A DNA stretch of 64,000 bases. It comes from Jeotgalibacillus campisalis. GTDB lineage: Bacteria > Bacillota > Bacilli > Bacillales > Jeotgalibacillaceae. The translations under genes and the position numbers were made by a program. Positions 24,909-35,555 of this stretch are shown here, in pieces. The notes beneath the pieces are model-generated. The model saw only the letters and a list, made by a program, of their open reading frames with translations. It had not been told where the DNA came from and did not search any database. The DNA lies in NCBI RefSeq assembly GCF_000829515.1, contig NZ_JXRR01000008.1, positions 1 through 64,000 on the forward strand. Direction: 5' to 3'. Position 1 is the first letter of the stretch. Every line of letters begins with the position of its first letter.

Positions 24909-25895
24909 ATGACTAAAGAAATAACGATTAAAAATAAAATTGGATTAGGTACAGCTCCCCTTGGAAATATGTTCAGGGAAGTTCCGGAGAATGAAGCGAG
25001 AGAGACGATTCAATCTGCATGGGATGAAGGCATCCGCTATTTTGACACAGCTCCCTTTTATGGTGCGGGTCTAGCAGAATCAAGACTGGGCGATGTTTTA
25101 TCTGCTTATGACCGTGATGACTATATACTGAGCACAAAAGTCGGCCGCATCGTGCTGAATGAGGAAGAAGAAAAAGAGGGGCTGTTTGAAAACGGACGGA
25201 AAAACAAAATTAAGACCGATTATACTGAAGAAGGAACCCTCAAATCGATTGAGGATAGTATGAAACGTCTGAAAACGGACCGCCTGGATTTTGTATACGT
25301 TCATGATATTTCCCCGGATTTTCTCGGTGATGAATGGATTTCCAAGTTTGATGAAGCGCGTAAAGGTGCTTTTAGAGTGCTGGACCGCTTAAGAGATGAA
25401 GGGACCATTTCGGCCTGGGGCTTGGGTGTCAATACGACTGTTCCAATCGAAGTGGCGCTGGAGCTTAAAGAAGCGCATCCGAACCTGAGTCTATCGGCTA
25501 CACAATACACGATTCTTCAGCATGAGGGTGCACTGGAGCGGATGATGCCCCTTGTTGAGGAAAAAAATGCAGGACTGGTAATCGGAGGAGCATTTAACTC
25601 AGGAGCCCTTCTGGGAGGCGACCATTTTGATTATCAGAAAATCACACCGGAAATTAAAGAACGGGTAAGCCGCTTCCAAGAAGTTGCCGAAAAGCACGGA
25701 GTTCATTTGAAAGATGCTGCTTTGCAGTTTTCTACAGCTCATCCGGCAGTTAAAGCGGTCGTGACGGGATCTACAAGACCAGACCGCATAAAAGAAGACT
25801 TGAAAGCTCTCCAAGCAGATATCCCTGCAGCATTCTGGGAGGAGCTTTTGAACAAAGAGCTTATATCTGCTAAAGCTCCGCTGCCAAAAAAGTAA
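24909..25895 (+). CDS. aldo/keto reductase (D-threo-aldose 1-dehydrogenase-like)
   Basis: A 328-residue NAD(P)H-dependent oxidoreductase of the AKR barrel fold. Visible are the start IGLGTAPLGNMF, the Asp/Tyr pair of the catalytic tetrad in YFDTAPFYGAG (about residues 44-54), the Lys in LSTKVGR near 77 and the His in DFVYVHDI near 125. The cofactor-binding end is VVTGSTRPDRIKED near 282-295. The FYG-x-G-x-AE-x-RLG-x-L pattern is typical of the D-threo-aldose/L-fucose dehydrogenase branch, but the sugar substrate is not certain. It is a single gene with AGAGGTG before the ATG and a terminator after it. Confidence 0.85.
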   Translation: MTKEITIKNKIGLGTAPLGNMFREVPENEARETIQSAWDEGIRYFDTAPFYGAGLAESRLGDVLSAYDRDDYILSTKVGRIVLNEEEEKEGLFENGRKNKIKTDYTEEGTLKSIEDSMKRLKTDRLDFVYVHDISPDFLGDEWISKFDEARKGAFRVLDRLRDEGTISAWGLGVNTTVPIEVALELKEAHPNLSLSATQYTILQHEGALERMMPLVEEKNAGLVIGGAFNSGALLGGDHFDYQKITPEIKERVSRFQEVAEKHGVHLKDAALQFSTAHPAVKAVVTGSTRPDRIKEDLKALQADIPAAFWEELLNKELISAKAPLPKK

Positions 25896-25949
25896 ACATC
25901 ATTAACACCGACTAAACTGAATTTACCGCTTCATTGCGGTTAAGAATTG

Positions 25950-25998
25950 ACCCCTGAGGTGAAGCAATAATTATTGTTTCCGACCCAGGGGCTTTTTT
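25950..25998 (+). terminator. terminator after the aldo/keto reductase gene
   Basis: CCCCTG ... CAGGGG outer stem with a long inner AT stem (GAAGCAATAA / TTATTGTTTC), followed by T6. Confidence 0.8.
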
Positions 25999-26167
25999 AG
26001 TTTTGTTATTCAGAAAAGGAGTTTACTGGATAGCTGGGAAAGCATACATAATAAAAACTTATGGAGATAACCAAAAAATAACTATTATACTTATAGGTTA
26101 ATTGCTTATAAAGTAGAAGAGAACACAAAATAAATGGGAAATTGCCCATATAGAGGGAGGAAGCGCC

Positions 26168-26539
26168 ATGTTATTTACATTTAAACGAATTGATCATGTT
26201 CAGTTAGCCGCACCAAAAGGATCGGAAGAAATGGCAAGAGCGTTTTATTCCGGCATTCTCGGTTTTGAAGAAGTAGAAAAGCCTGAAGTACTTAGGGCTC
26301 GCGGGGGTGTTTGGCTTAGAGCGGGTGAAAATCAGCTGCATATTGGGATTGAAGATCCATTTACACCTGCAAAAAAAGCGCATCCAGCATTTGAAGTGGA
26401 GAAGTTGGCGGAACTGAAAAAGCATCTCACTAAGCATGAAGTTCCGTATTTGGAAGATGATCTGCTTCCAGGCGCCAACAGAATCTATGCAGAGGATCCA
26501 TTTGGGAACCGAATTGAATTGTTGGAATGGAGAAGATAA
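26168..26539 (+). CDS. VOC/glyoxalase-family protein
   Basis: A 123-residue vicinal-oxygen-chelate protein. The metal-ligand positions are visible: RIDHVQLAAP (His, near residue 10), LHIGIE (His, near 60) and RIELLEW (Glu, near 118), with the family motif YAEDPFGNRIELLEW. Members include glyoxalase I, dioxygenases and fosfomycin-resistance enzymes; nothing here fixes the substrate. GGGAGGAAGC precedes the ATG. It is a lone gene on the plus strand, convergent with the CrtI-like gene. Confidence 0.85.
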   Translation: MLFTFKRIDHVQLAAPKGSEEMARAFYSGILGFEEVEKPEVLRARGGVWLRAGENQLHIGIEDPFTPAKKAHPAFEVEKLAELKKHLTKHEVPYLEDDLLPGANRIYAEDPFGNRIELLEWRR

Positions 26540-26599
26540 AAACAAGAAAGATAAAGAGCTGGGGCCGCATGTTAATTACAGTTTATATTCAGTAAATCT

Positions 26600-28090
26600 C
26601 TACTGAATTAATTTACGGCCCGTAATCGAATGAAAGCAATGGTAGCCGCTGACTGATACCCCGATCGTACCGCCGCCAGGAAATACAGAGTCTCCGCAAA
26701 GCCAGAAATTTTTAAGGGATGTGCGATGGGACACGCTGAGAAAAAGAGAATGCGACCTGGTTTGCGGAAACCCGCCGACCATGCCTGAAGGACGGTATGT
26801 AAACCGCTCCCAGGCCTTTGGTGCACCAGGATACAGCTCCACAAGAGCCTCATCAATTGCAGGGTAATACGCTCTGATAGTTCTGAGCATTTTCTCAGTA
26901 AATAGGGCTTTGTTTTCCTCATACTGCTCATCATTTTTCCAGTGGTCCAGGTTAATATGTGTACTCACGGTTAATGTGCGATAGCCTTCAGGCGCACGCA
27001 GACGATCGTGGGGATCAGAAATCGATAAAAATAAGTGGTCACCTTCATCGTGTCCTTTTCCATCTGGGTTCATCAGCTGCTGAAACAGCGGGAAGTCAGC
27101 GGGCAGATAAGCATCCTTTAAAGACAGATAGGCGGTCATGGTGCCCCATGTATCCTTTTTCGCCCGTTTTTTTAATCCCGTTGAAAGCTGAAGATACGAC
27201 GGATGATCCAATAAACCAGGAAGGGATTGAATCGGAGCATTGCAAATAACATGATCAGCTGTTCTGATTTTGCCGCGATGGTCTTCAATTTCAAAGCGAT
27301 CCCCGACTTTTTTAATAGAGGTTACCCGCCGCCCAAGAATGGCTTGAGCGCCATTACGTTTTGCCGCATTCATCAGCTCATAAGCAAACTGATACAATCC
27401 TCCCTGCACGTAAAAAGCGCCTTCATGATAAATATCCAGAGCGAGAACTCCCATGAGAAGGGCGCAATCCCTGCTTGTTGTCTGCATGCTGTCAATCAGC
27501 TGACCGTCAATAAAAGAAACTAAATCATGACAGGTATGCAAATCATGTTTTTTTAAAAGTGAGCTTATCGTTTTAAAAAAGTCCGGTGTTAAGGACACGT
27601 GTGCCGGACGAAGGGAAGAGAGAAGTTCAAACGCCTCTTTTCCTGTTTTCACTGGCAGGATGGGAAGCTTTTTCATGAGCAAGCGGATTTTCGCTGCTTT
27701 TTGATAAACCTCTTCATAAAATCCTGAAATTTCGTTCTTTTTCTGAGGGAACGCCTGCTGAAGTGCCTGCACGTGCTGCTGTCGGTCTGCATGAAACGTC
27801 AATGTCCGGTCGCCCTGCTTGATTTTCATGACAGAATCGAGCCTTTGGGCATCCGTTTTAATCCCTAAATGCCGAAAGATTCTCTCGTGTATGCCGCCTT
27901 TTTCAAGCCCCATGCCGAGTGTCGCTCCGGATGCAAATAGAAACTGATTGCGCTGGAACTTACCGGCGCATCCGCCCCATTCTCTTGAAGCTTCGAGGAT
28001 TGTCACTCGGCATCCTGCCTGAGCAAGCATGGCGCCGGCAGTGAGTCCGCCGATGCCGCCTCCAACTACAATGATTTCTTTTTTCGCCAT
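26600..28090 (-). CDS. FAD-dependent oxidoreductase, phytoene-desaturase (CrtI) family
   Basis: A 496-residue flavoprotein. The N-terminal dinucleotide-binding motif is VVGGGIGGLTAGAMLAQAG, then LEASREWGGCAGKF. The C-terminal FAD motif is LWLCGDSVFPGGGTIGVSVSG (near residues 460-480). This is the CrtI/CrtD/retinol-saturase layout. No other carotenoid gene (CrtB, CrtM) is nearby, so a role in pigment desaturation is only one possibility. GGAGGGAACG precedes the ATG. Its gene is followed on the same strand only by convergent VOC sequence, so it is probably monocistronic. Confidence 0.85.
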   Translation of the reverse strand: MAKKEIIVVGGGIGGLTAGAMLAQAGCRVTILEASREWGGCAGKFQRNQFLFASGATLGMGLEKGGIHERIFRHLGIKTDAQRLDSVMKIKQGDRTLTFHADRQQHVQALQQAFPQKKNEISGFYEEVYQKAAKIRLLMKKLPILPVKTGKEAFELLSSLRPAHVSLTPDFFKTISSLLKKHDLHTCHDLVSFIDGQLIDSMQTTSRDCALLMGVLALDIYHEGAFYVQGGLYQFAYELMNAAKRNGAQAILGRRVTSIKKVGDRFEIEDHRGKIRTADHVICNAPIQSLPGLLDHPSYLQLSTGLKKRAKKDTWGTMTAYLSLKDAYLPADFPLFQQLMNPDGKGHDEGDHLFLSISDPHDRLRAPEGYRTLTVSTHINLDHWKNDEQYEENKALFTEKMLRTIRAYYPAIDEALVELYPGAPKAWERFTYRPSGMVGGFPQTRSHSLFLSVSHRTSLKNFWLCGDSVFPGGGTIGVSVSGYHCFHSITGRKLIQ

Positions 28091-28223
28091 TTGACGTTCC
28101 CTCCAGTCAACTTCTATTGTAAATGTCTAAATTCGTTCATTCAATTTTCTGTGCGTTTGGAAAGAGTCCGTTTAGCTGCGGCTGCATCCTATCTATCATG
28201 TTGACAAATTTATTGCCGAAATA

Positions 28224-28260
28224 AAAAACAGGAGCTTCCTGGTGGAGGCTCCTGTTTTTC
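28224..28260 (-). terminator. terminator of katG
   Basis: AAACAGGAGC / GCTCCTGTTT stem with a GGTGG-type loop; T runs lie on both sides, so it can act on either strand. It sits just after the katG stop. Confidence 0.85.
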
Positions 28261-28281
28261 GTATTTGCTTTTGAGAATCAA

Positions 28282-30693
<2,412 letters not shown>

Positions 30694-30697
30694 TTAG

Positions 30698-31666
30698 TTA
30701 TTTAGCTGTTAATTCTTTTTCCAGTTCTGCGATGCGGAGTGCGGCTTCTTCTTCAGAAATCTCATGACGCACAATGTAGCGGTTGCGTTCATGTTTGGTG
30801 CATTCCAGCGTACATCCGCCAAGGTGTTTGGCCTCATTTTCTTCTGACGTAATGATTTGTTTATTACACTCAGGGTTCGCACAGTTGATATATCGTTCGC
30901 ATGGTGTGCCGTCAAAGTGATCTTTTCCAACCACCACATGTTCAACCTGATTAATCGGAACCGTCAGGCGCTCATCAAATACGTACATTTGACCGTCCCA
31001 TAGCTGTCCTTTTACTTCAGGGTCTTTTCCGTAGGTCGCAATGCCGCCGTGCAGCTGGCCAACATCTTCAAAGCCTTCACGTACGAGCCAGCCTGAGAAT
31101 TTTTCACACCGGATGCCGCCTGTACAGTAGGTCAGAACCCGCTTGCCATCCAGCAGTTCACGGTTATCACGAACCCAGTTCGGCAGGTCGCGGAATGTTT
31201 CCACATCAGGCCGGATCGCACCACGGAAATGACCGACATCATATTCATATGTGTTTCGAGCGTCGAGAACGATGGTGTCCTCACGCTGCATTTCTTCGTA
31301 AAATTCTTTTGGAGATAAATAATTCCCTGTTAATTCATTTGGATTTATATCATCTTCCAGACTTAAATGAACAAGCTCTGGACGGGGGCGGACATGCATT
31401 TTCTTAAAGGTATGCTCTTCAGCTTCATCTGTCTTAAAAACAATTCCTTCAAAAAGAGGATGGTTTTTCATTGCTTCCATGTATTGTTCTGTCTGCTCAA
31501 TGGTACCTGAGCAAGTCCCGTTTATTCCTTCGTTTGCTACTAAAATACGGCCTTTAAGACCGAGCTCTTTACAATAAGCTAAATGCTCTTCAGAAAAAGC
31601 AGCCGGATCTTCAATCGTTGTGTAATGATAATATAATAAAACTCGATAATTCACTTTTTTTTCCAC
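30698..31666 (-). CDS. trhO: tRNA uridine(34) hydroxylase TrhO (rhodanese family)
   Basis: A 322-residue protein of the YceA/TrhO family, which hydroxylates U34 of certain tRNAs at the first step of 5-methoxyuridine-type modification. The N-terminal UPF0176 domain shows [19 protein letters not shown] and a [12 protein letters not shown] segment. A rhodanese domain follows with the active-site Cys in [17 protein letters not shown] (near residue 179). A Cys-rich end ([18 protein letters not shown]) probably binds zinc. The full family length is present. It is read from its own promoter region downstream of katG's terminator-separated unit, so it is not in one operon with katG. Confidence 0.92.
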   Translation of the reverse strand: MEKKVNYRVLLYYHYTTIEDPAAFSEEHLAYCKELGLKGRILVANEGINGTCSGTIEQTEQYMEAMKNHPLFEGIVFKTDEAEEHTFKKMHVRPRPELVHLSLEDDINPNELTGNYLSPKEFYEEMQREDTIVLDARNTYEYDVGHFRGAIRPDVETFRDLPNWVRDNRELLDGKRVLTYCTGGIRCEKFSGWLVREGFEDVGQLHGGIATYGKDPEVKGQLWDGQMYVFDERLTVPINQVEHVVVGKDHFDGTPCERYINCANPECNKQIITSEENEAKHLGGCTLECTKHERNRYIVRHEISEEEAALRIAELEKELTAK

Positions 31667-31938
31667 CTATCATTTTATTTTGCAGGAATAACCTGATGGG
31701 TTTGAACCGTCTTTTACTTTACCTTATTTATGGCAGTGCAGTAAAGAGGTAACGATCAGGAAATACGGCCATTTTCTACTAACCAGTATAGACTGTCACC
31801 AGTTTTTCAAACTTTGTAAGAAATGTTCTTTGTTAATTAATCTTTAGGGATCTTTTTTAAGAAAAGAGGGTGGCTGGGATATAGACTGTTGATAATAGGG
31901 TAAAGAATGAACATCTGATAAATAAAGGAGAAGGTTTA

Positions 31939-32568
31939 ATGGACAGTATTATTTTTGACCTTGACGGCACCCTATGGGATCCAAGAGAAACCGTTTTGAC
32001 ATCGTGGAACCAGGCGTTAAAAGAGCAGGGCTACAATAAAGTGCTGACAAAAGAAGATTTGACAAAAACAATGGGGCTTCAAATGCATGAGATTGCGAAG
32101 ATTCTATTTACAGAATTAAATGAGCAGGAACAAATAAAAATGATGGACGACTGCATAGCCATTGAGAATCCGTATGTGGCAGAACATGGGGGAGAGCTTT
32201 ACCCGGAACTGGAAAACACCCTCAAAGAACTGCATAAATCTTACCGGCTTTTTATCGTCAGCAATTGTCAGGACGGCTATATTGAAGCATTCTATCACTA
32301 TCATAAACTGGATCACTTTTTCACAGACTTTGAAAATCCGGGAAGAACCGGTCTGTCAAAAGGTGAAAACATTTCATTGATCATGCAGCGAAATGAGTTG
32401 AGAAATCCGGTTTATGTAGGGGACACACAGGGAGACCGCAATGCTGCCCGCGCCGCTGGAATCCCCTTTATTTATGCAGCGTACGGCTTTGGCGAGGTAG
32501 AGGATTTTGAGGGGAAAATAAATGGATTGGTGGAGCTTCCTGAGTTGCTTCGGACATTTCAGGGGTAA
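31939..32568 (+). CDS. HAD-superfamily phosphatase
   Basis: A 209-residue HAD hydrolase of the phosphoglycolate-phosphatase type. Motif I is IIFDLDGTLWDPRE (nucleophile Asp near residue 7, general acid Asp near 9). Motif II is FIVSNCQDG with its Ser near 109, motif III is the Lys in GLSKGENI near 139, and motif IV is VYVGDTQGD near 157. A helical cap lies between motifs I and II. The substrate is not evident. AAGGAGAAGG lies before the ATG. Confidence 0.88.
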   Translation: MDSIIFDLDGTLWDPRETVLTSWNQALKEQGYNKVLTKEDLTKTMGLQMHEIAKILFTELNEQEQIKMMDDCIAIENPYVAEHGGELYPELENTLKELHKSYRLFIVSNCQDGYIEAFYHYHKLDHFFTDFENPGRTGLSKGENISLIMQRNELRNPVYVGDTQGDRNAARAAGIPFIYAAYGFGEVEDFEGKINGLVELPELLRTFQG

Positions 32569-32726
32569 GTGGATGAAAGAAAATCCGATCCGATAACCGG
32601 TTGGAGTGTTCCTTTGTCTGGGATGGGTCTTGCTTTTGATAAGCGATGCCCTCTATAGTTTGATTGAAATGAGTGAAGGCATAGCGGAAATTCTGGAAAG
32701 CATGTAGAGAACCACAGAAAAGAGCG

Positions 32727-32756
32727 TTTACATTCGGTTTTTAAATCAGGTATACT
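32727..32756 (+). promoter_or_regulatory. sigma-A-type promoter
   Basis: TTTACA (32727-32732), 18 bases, TATACT (32751-32756), about 30 bases before the start of the next gene. Confidence 0.6.
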
Positions 32757-32784
32757 CAATGTAAATCCTTTGGGAGTTGAGTTC

Positions 32785-33171
32785 ATGCGCAATCGAAAAG
32801 GCTCTAAACGGTTTGAAAATCACGACCCTATTGAAGAAACAGAAAATGTTTATGCCATTTTGCCTCCTCCTGGAACGATTATTGGAGAGGCAACGGAAGA
32901 GGAAATGGAAACAGCCGCTGCACTTGAAATTAGACATATGGCTTTTGTGAGACTGCAGGACATGAATATTCGTTTTGATGGGGTTTCCTATAAGGAGATT
33001 TTAAAAGAGTTTCGGGAGTTTGAAACCGATTCAAGTGCATTTTGGAGAGGCGTGTGCAGACGACTGTCTGTTCCTTACGAGTGGGCCATCCGAATTGATC
33101 ATGCAAATGGACCCATCTATATTGGAGATACCGGAGAACACGAGCTTTTGGAAATAGAGGAAACAGACTAA
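32785..33171 (+). CDS. hypothetical protein, 128 residues
   Basis: A soluble, mixed alpha/beta protein of unknown family, with IRFDGVSYKEILKEFREFE and SAFWRGVCRRLSVPYEWAIR in the middle. There is no signal peptide or membrane span. The ATG at 32785 follows TTTGGGAGTTGAG; a TTG at 32770 is in frame but falls inside that ribosome site. It has its own promoter match and terminator, so it is probably a single-gene unit. Confidence 0.7.
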   Translation: MRNRKGSKRFENHDPIEETENVYAILPPPGTIIGEATEEEMETAAALEIRHMAFVRLQDMNIRFDGVSYKEILKEFREFETDSSAFWRGVCRRLSVPYEWAIRIDHANGPIYIGDTGEHELLEIEETD

Positions 33172-33180
33172 CGATAGTAT

Positions 33181-33217
33181 GAGGCACATTCCTTGCAGGG
33201 ACATGTGCTTTTTTCAG
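33181..33217 (+). terminator. terminator after the 128-residue protein
   Basis: GCACAT / ATGTGC outer stem with inner CCTTGCAGG pairing, then T6. Confidence 0.75.
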
Positions 33218-33407
33218 TCTATAGAAATGATTCTATTTTAATATTTTGCGAGATTGAAAGGGGTGGCCACCTATGGGATGGATTCGAGGTAACGGCTTGG
33301 TACAGTAGATCTGATAGCAGATTGTGTCAAGCTTAAAAATGAAAGGCTGTCAGACTGCTGTGCCATTTCTGTATTTATTATAAAAAACAGGAAATGGAGT
33401 GGCAGGA

Positions 33408-34166
33408 ATGAGAGAAAAAGAGATAAAGAAGGAATGGATGGATGCCCAGAAAGCGGGTTTTACAGGATGGGATTTTTCACGAATTGCGGCAAGTGTGTCA
33501 GAAGATCCGCTGCCGTGGGATTACAAAGAAATCGTTTTAGCTCATATAAAGCCGGAAGATCATCTGCTGGACATGGGAACGGGCGGGGGTGAATTTTTAC
33601 TTGAGCTCGGTCATCCATATGACAATACGACCGTTACGGAAGCGTGGGAGCCAAATGTAAAGCTTTGCAAGGAAAAGCTTGCCCCGCTTGGCATTCGGGT
33701 GGAGCAGGTGTTTGAGGATGCAGTGCTGCCGTTTGAAGACCATGCATTTGATCTGGTTATCAACCGGCATGAAGCCTATGACATCTCGGAAGTACGCCGT
33801 ATCTTAAAACCCGGCGGCTGTTTTATTACCCAGCAGGTAGGCGGGAGGAATAATGAGTGGCTGTCCGGGTTTTTAATTGAAGATTTTCAGCCGGAATACC
33901 CTGGTCTTTTTCTGCAAAAGGAAAAGGAGAAGTTTTTGGCTCATGGGTTCAACATAGAAGCGAATCAGGAAGCATTTCCTTTTATGCGCTTTTATGATGT
34001 GCCAGCGATCGTGTATTATGCGAAAATCCTGGAATGGGAGTTTCCCGGATTTTCAGTCGAAACGCATGTTGAACGATTAAAAAACCTTCAGGAAATGATT
34101 TCTGAACGAGGATATATCGAAACCCTTGAACACCGTTTTTTCTTGGTGGCCAGGAATAATAAATAA
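33408..34166 (+). CDS. class I SAM-dependent methyltransferase
   Basis: A ~252-residue methyltransferase. Motif I (SAM binding) is HLLDMGTGGGEFLLELG near residue 55, the acidic loop TVTEAWEPN lies near 78, motif II region VLPFEDHAFDLVINRHEAYD near 110, and post-motif RRILKPGGCFITQQVGG near 135. The target molecule is not indicated; some relatives are annotated as rRNA or small-molecule methylases. GGAG lies 8 bases before ATG 33408; GTG 33399 is an alternative start. It is monocistronic with a terminator after it. Confidence 0.85.
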   Translation: MREKEIKKEWMDAQKAGFTGWDFSRIAASVSEDPLPWDYKEIVLAHIKPEDHLLDMGTGGGEFLLELGHPYDNTTVTEAWEPNVKLCKEKLAPLGIRVEQVFEDAVLPFEDHAFDLVINRHEAYDISEVRRILKPGGCFITQQVGGRNNEWLSGFLIEDFQPEYPGLFLQKEKEKFLAHGFNIEANQEAFPFMRFYDVPAIVYYAKILEWEFPGFSVETHVERLKNLQEMISERGYIETLEHRFFLVARNNK

Positions 34167-34179
34167 TAGATGATTAGAG

Positions 34180-34216
34180 AGGCTGGAACCACAAAGTTCC
34201 AGTCTTTTTATTTTTT
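34180..34216 (+). terminator. terminator after the methyltransferase gene
   Basis: GGCTGGAACC / AGTTCCAGTC stem with an ACAA-type loop and T5 then T6. Confidence 0.8.
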
Positions 34217-34237
34217 ATGAATTTTTCAAAAGTGTAA

Positions 34238-34267
34238 TTGACAACCTTTCTCATTTGGAGGTATACT
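34238..34267 (+). promoter_or_regulatory. sigma-A promoter of the iron-transport genes
   Basis: TTGACA (34238-34243), 18 bases, TATACT (34262-34267). The Fur-type box follows directly downstream. Confidence 0.75.
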
Positions 34268-34284
34268 AAGTTTGCTTGTGATTT

Positions 34285-34299
34285 TGATAATCATTCTCG
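34285..34299 (+). promoter_or_regulatory. Fur box upstream of the ferric-iron binding protein
   Basis: TGATAATCATTCTCG matches the Fur 7-1-7 consensus TGATAAT-N-ATTATCA at 12 to 13 of 15 positions and lies about 18 bases after the -10, where binding would block transcription. Confidence 0.75.
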
Positions 34300-34342
34300 G
34301 TTATAGAAGTCATAGGCACTATACGATCAGGAGGATTACATA

Positions 34343-35437
34343 ATGACTAAATTCGTACGTATGTCTTTATTCGCACTGCTTATTCTTTCACTATCTGTTT
34401 TTATCGCAGCTTGTGGAAATGGTAATACAGAAGAAACGGATTCTGAGAATTCAGATGCTTCAGGTGATACAGGATCTGAAGAGGCCGGAGAAGTTAACTT
34501 GTATACAAGCCGGCACTATGAAACAGATCAGGCTCTATATGATGCATTTACAGAAGAAACTGGAATTGAAGTGAATGTCGTTGAAGGAAGCGGCGATGAG
34601 CTGATTGAGCGGTTAAATCAGGAGGGGGAAAGCACAGAAGCTGATTTGTTTATTACAGCGGATGCAGGAAACCTCCACTCAGCAAGTGAGAGTGAGCTGC
34701 TGCAGCCGGTAGAAAGCGAAGTACTGGCTGAAAACATTCCTGAAAAATTTCGTGATGTAGATAATGAATGGTTTGGTCTGACGAAGCGGGCGCGTGTCAT
34801 TGTATATGATAAAGAACGTGTGGATCCTTCAGAACTATCAACGTATGAAGCATTGACGGAGCCTGAATGGGAGGACCGTATTGCCGTGCGCTCTTCAAGT
34901 AATATGTATAACATTTCTCTTCTTGCATCTTTAATTGAATTAAATGGATCTGAAGAAGCAGCCAAATGGGCAGAAGGAATTGTAAACAATATGGCGATTG
35001 AACCTCAGGGCGGGGATCGCGATCAGGCAAAAGCAGTGGCAGCCGGTCAAGCGGATGTTGCCATTATGAATACGTATTACATTGGCGGAATGCTGAATTC
35101 AGAGGATCCTGAGGAAGTTAAAGTTGCCGAGTCAGTCGGCGTCTTTTTCCCGAACCAGGATACAACCGGAACGCATGTAAATATAAGCGGCATTTCAATG
35201 ACTAAGCATGCTAAAAATTCTGATGAAGCTATACAGTTGATGGAATACTTATCAAGTGAAGCATCTCAGGAGGAGTTTGCAGCAGCCAATTATGAATATC
35301 CGGTTAATCCGGCTGTTGAAGTCACAGGCTTGCTTGAATCATGGGGTGAATTTAAAGAACAGGATTTGAACTTATCTGTATTGGGAGAAAATCAGCAGGA
35401 AGCTATTCGCTTGTTTGACCAGGCTGGCTGGAAATAA
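34343..35437 (+). CDS. fbpA: ferric-iron ABC transporter substrate-binding lipoprotein
   Basis: A 364-residue lipoprotein: signal peptide (residues 1-22), lipobox FIAACG with Cys at 24, and an acidic Ser/Asp/Glu linker to about 50. The mature domain is a periplasmic-binding fold of the FbpA/FutA type: VNLYTSRHYETDQALYDAF, FITADAGNLHSA, WFGLTKRARVIVYD and ADVAIMNTYYIGGM. The Tyr residues in NTYYIG are the usual Fe3+ ligands of this family. The Fur box and sigma-A promoter upstream, and permease plus ATPase genes downstream, support iron import. A terminator separates it from the permease gene, which has its own Fur box. Confidence 0.88.
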   Translation: MTKFVRMSLFALLILSLSVFIAACGNGNTEETDSENSDASGDTGSEEAGEVNLYTSRHYETDQALYDAFTEETGIEVNVVEGSGDELIERLNQEGESTEADLFITADAGNLHSASESELLQPVESEVLAENIPEKFRDVDNEWFGLTKRARVIVYDKERVDPSELSTYEALTEPEWEDRIAVRSSSNMYNISLLASLIELNGSEEAAKWAEGIVNNMAIEPQGGDRDQAKAVAAGQADVAIMNTYYIGGMLNSEDPEEVKVAESVGVFFPNQDTTGTHVNISGISMTKHAKNSDEAIQLMEYLSSEASQEEFAAANYEYPVNPAVEVTGLLESWGEFKEQDLNLSVLGENQQEAIRLFDQAGWK

Positions 35438-35454
35438 GGATGCACTAGACAATA

Positions 35455-35490
35455 GACCGTGCCACGTAATTGTGGTACGGTTATATTGGT
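35455..35490 (+). terminator. terminator between fbpA and fbpB
   Basis: CCGT-x-CCAC / GTGG-x-ACGG hairpin followed by a T-rich run. It may attenuate rather than fully end transcription into the permease gene. Confidence 0.6.
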
Positions 35491-35495
35491 TTTAT

Positions 35496-35510
35496 TGATA
35501 ATGATTTTCA
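35496..35510 (+). promoter_or_regulatory. Fur box upstream of the permease gene
   Basis: TGATAATGATTTTCA matches the Fur consensus TGATAAT-N-ATTATCA with one mismatch. It implies a second iron-controlled start within the same transporter locus. Confidence 0.8.
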
Positions 35511-35555
35511 CTATCTATTGATACTGAGATCATGAACAGCATGAGGGTGTGAACG

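Noticed and set aside
33270-33310. 11-codon ORF (MGWIRGNGLVQ) with an AAAGGGGTGG site
   Set aside because: Too short to support as a gene without conservation data; could be a leader peptide but nothing downstream suggests attenuation.
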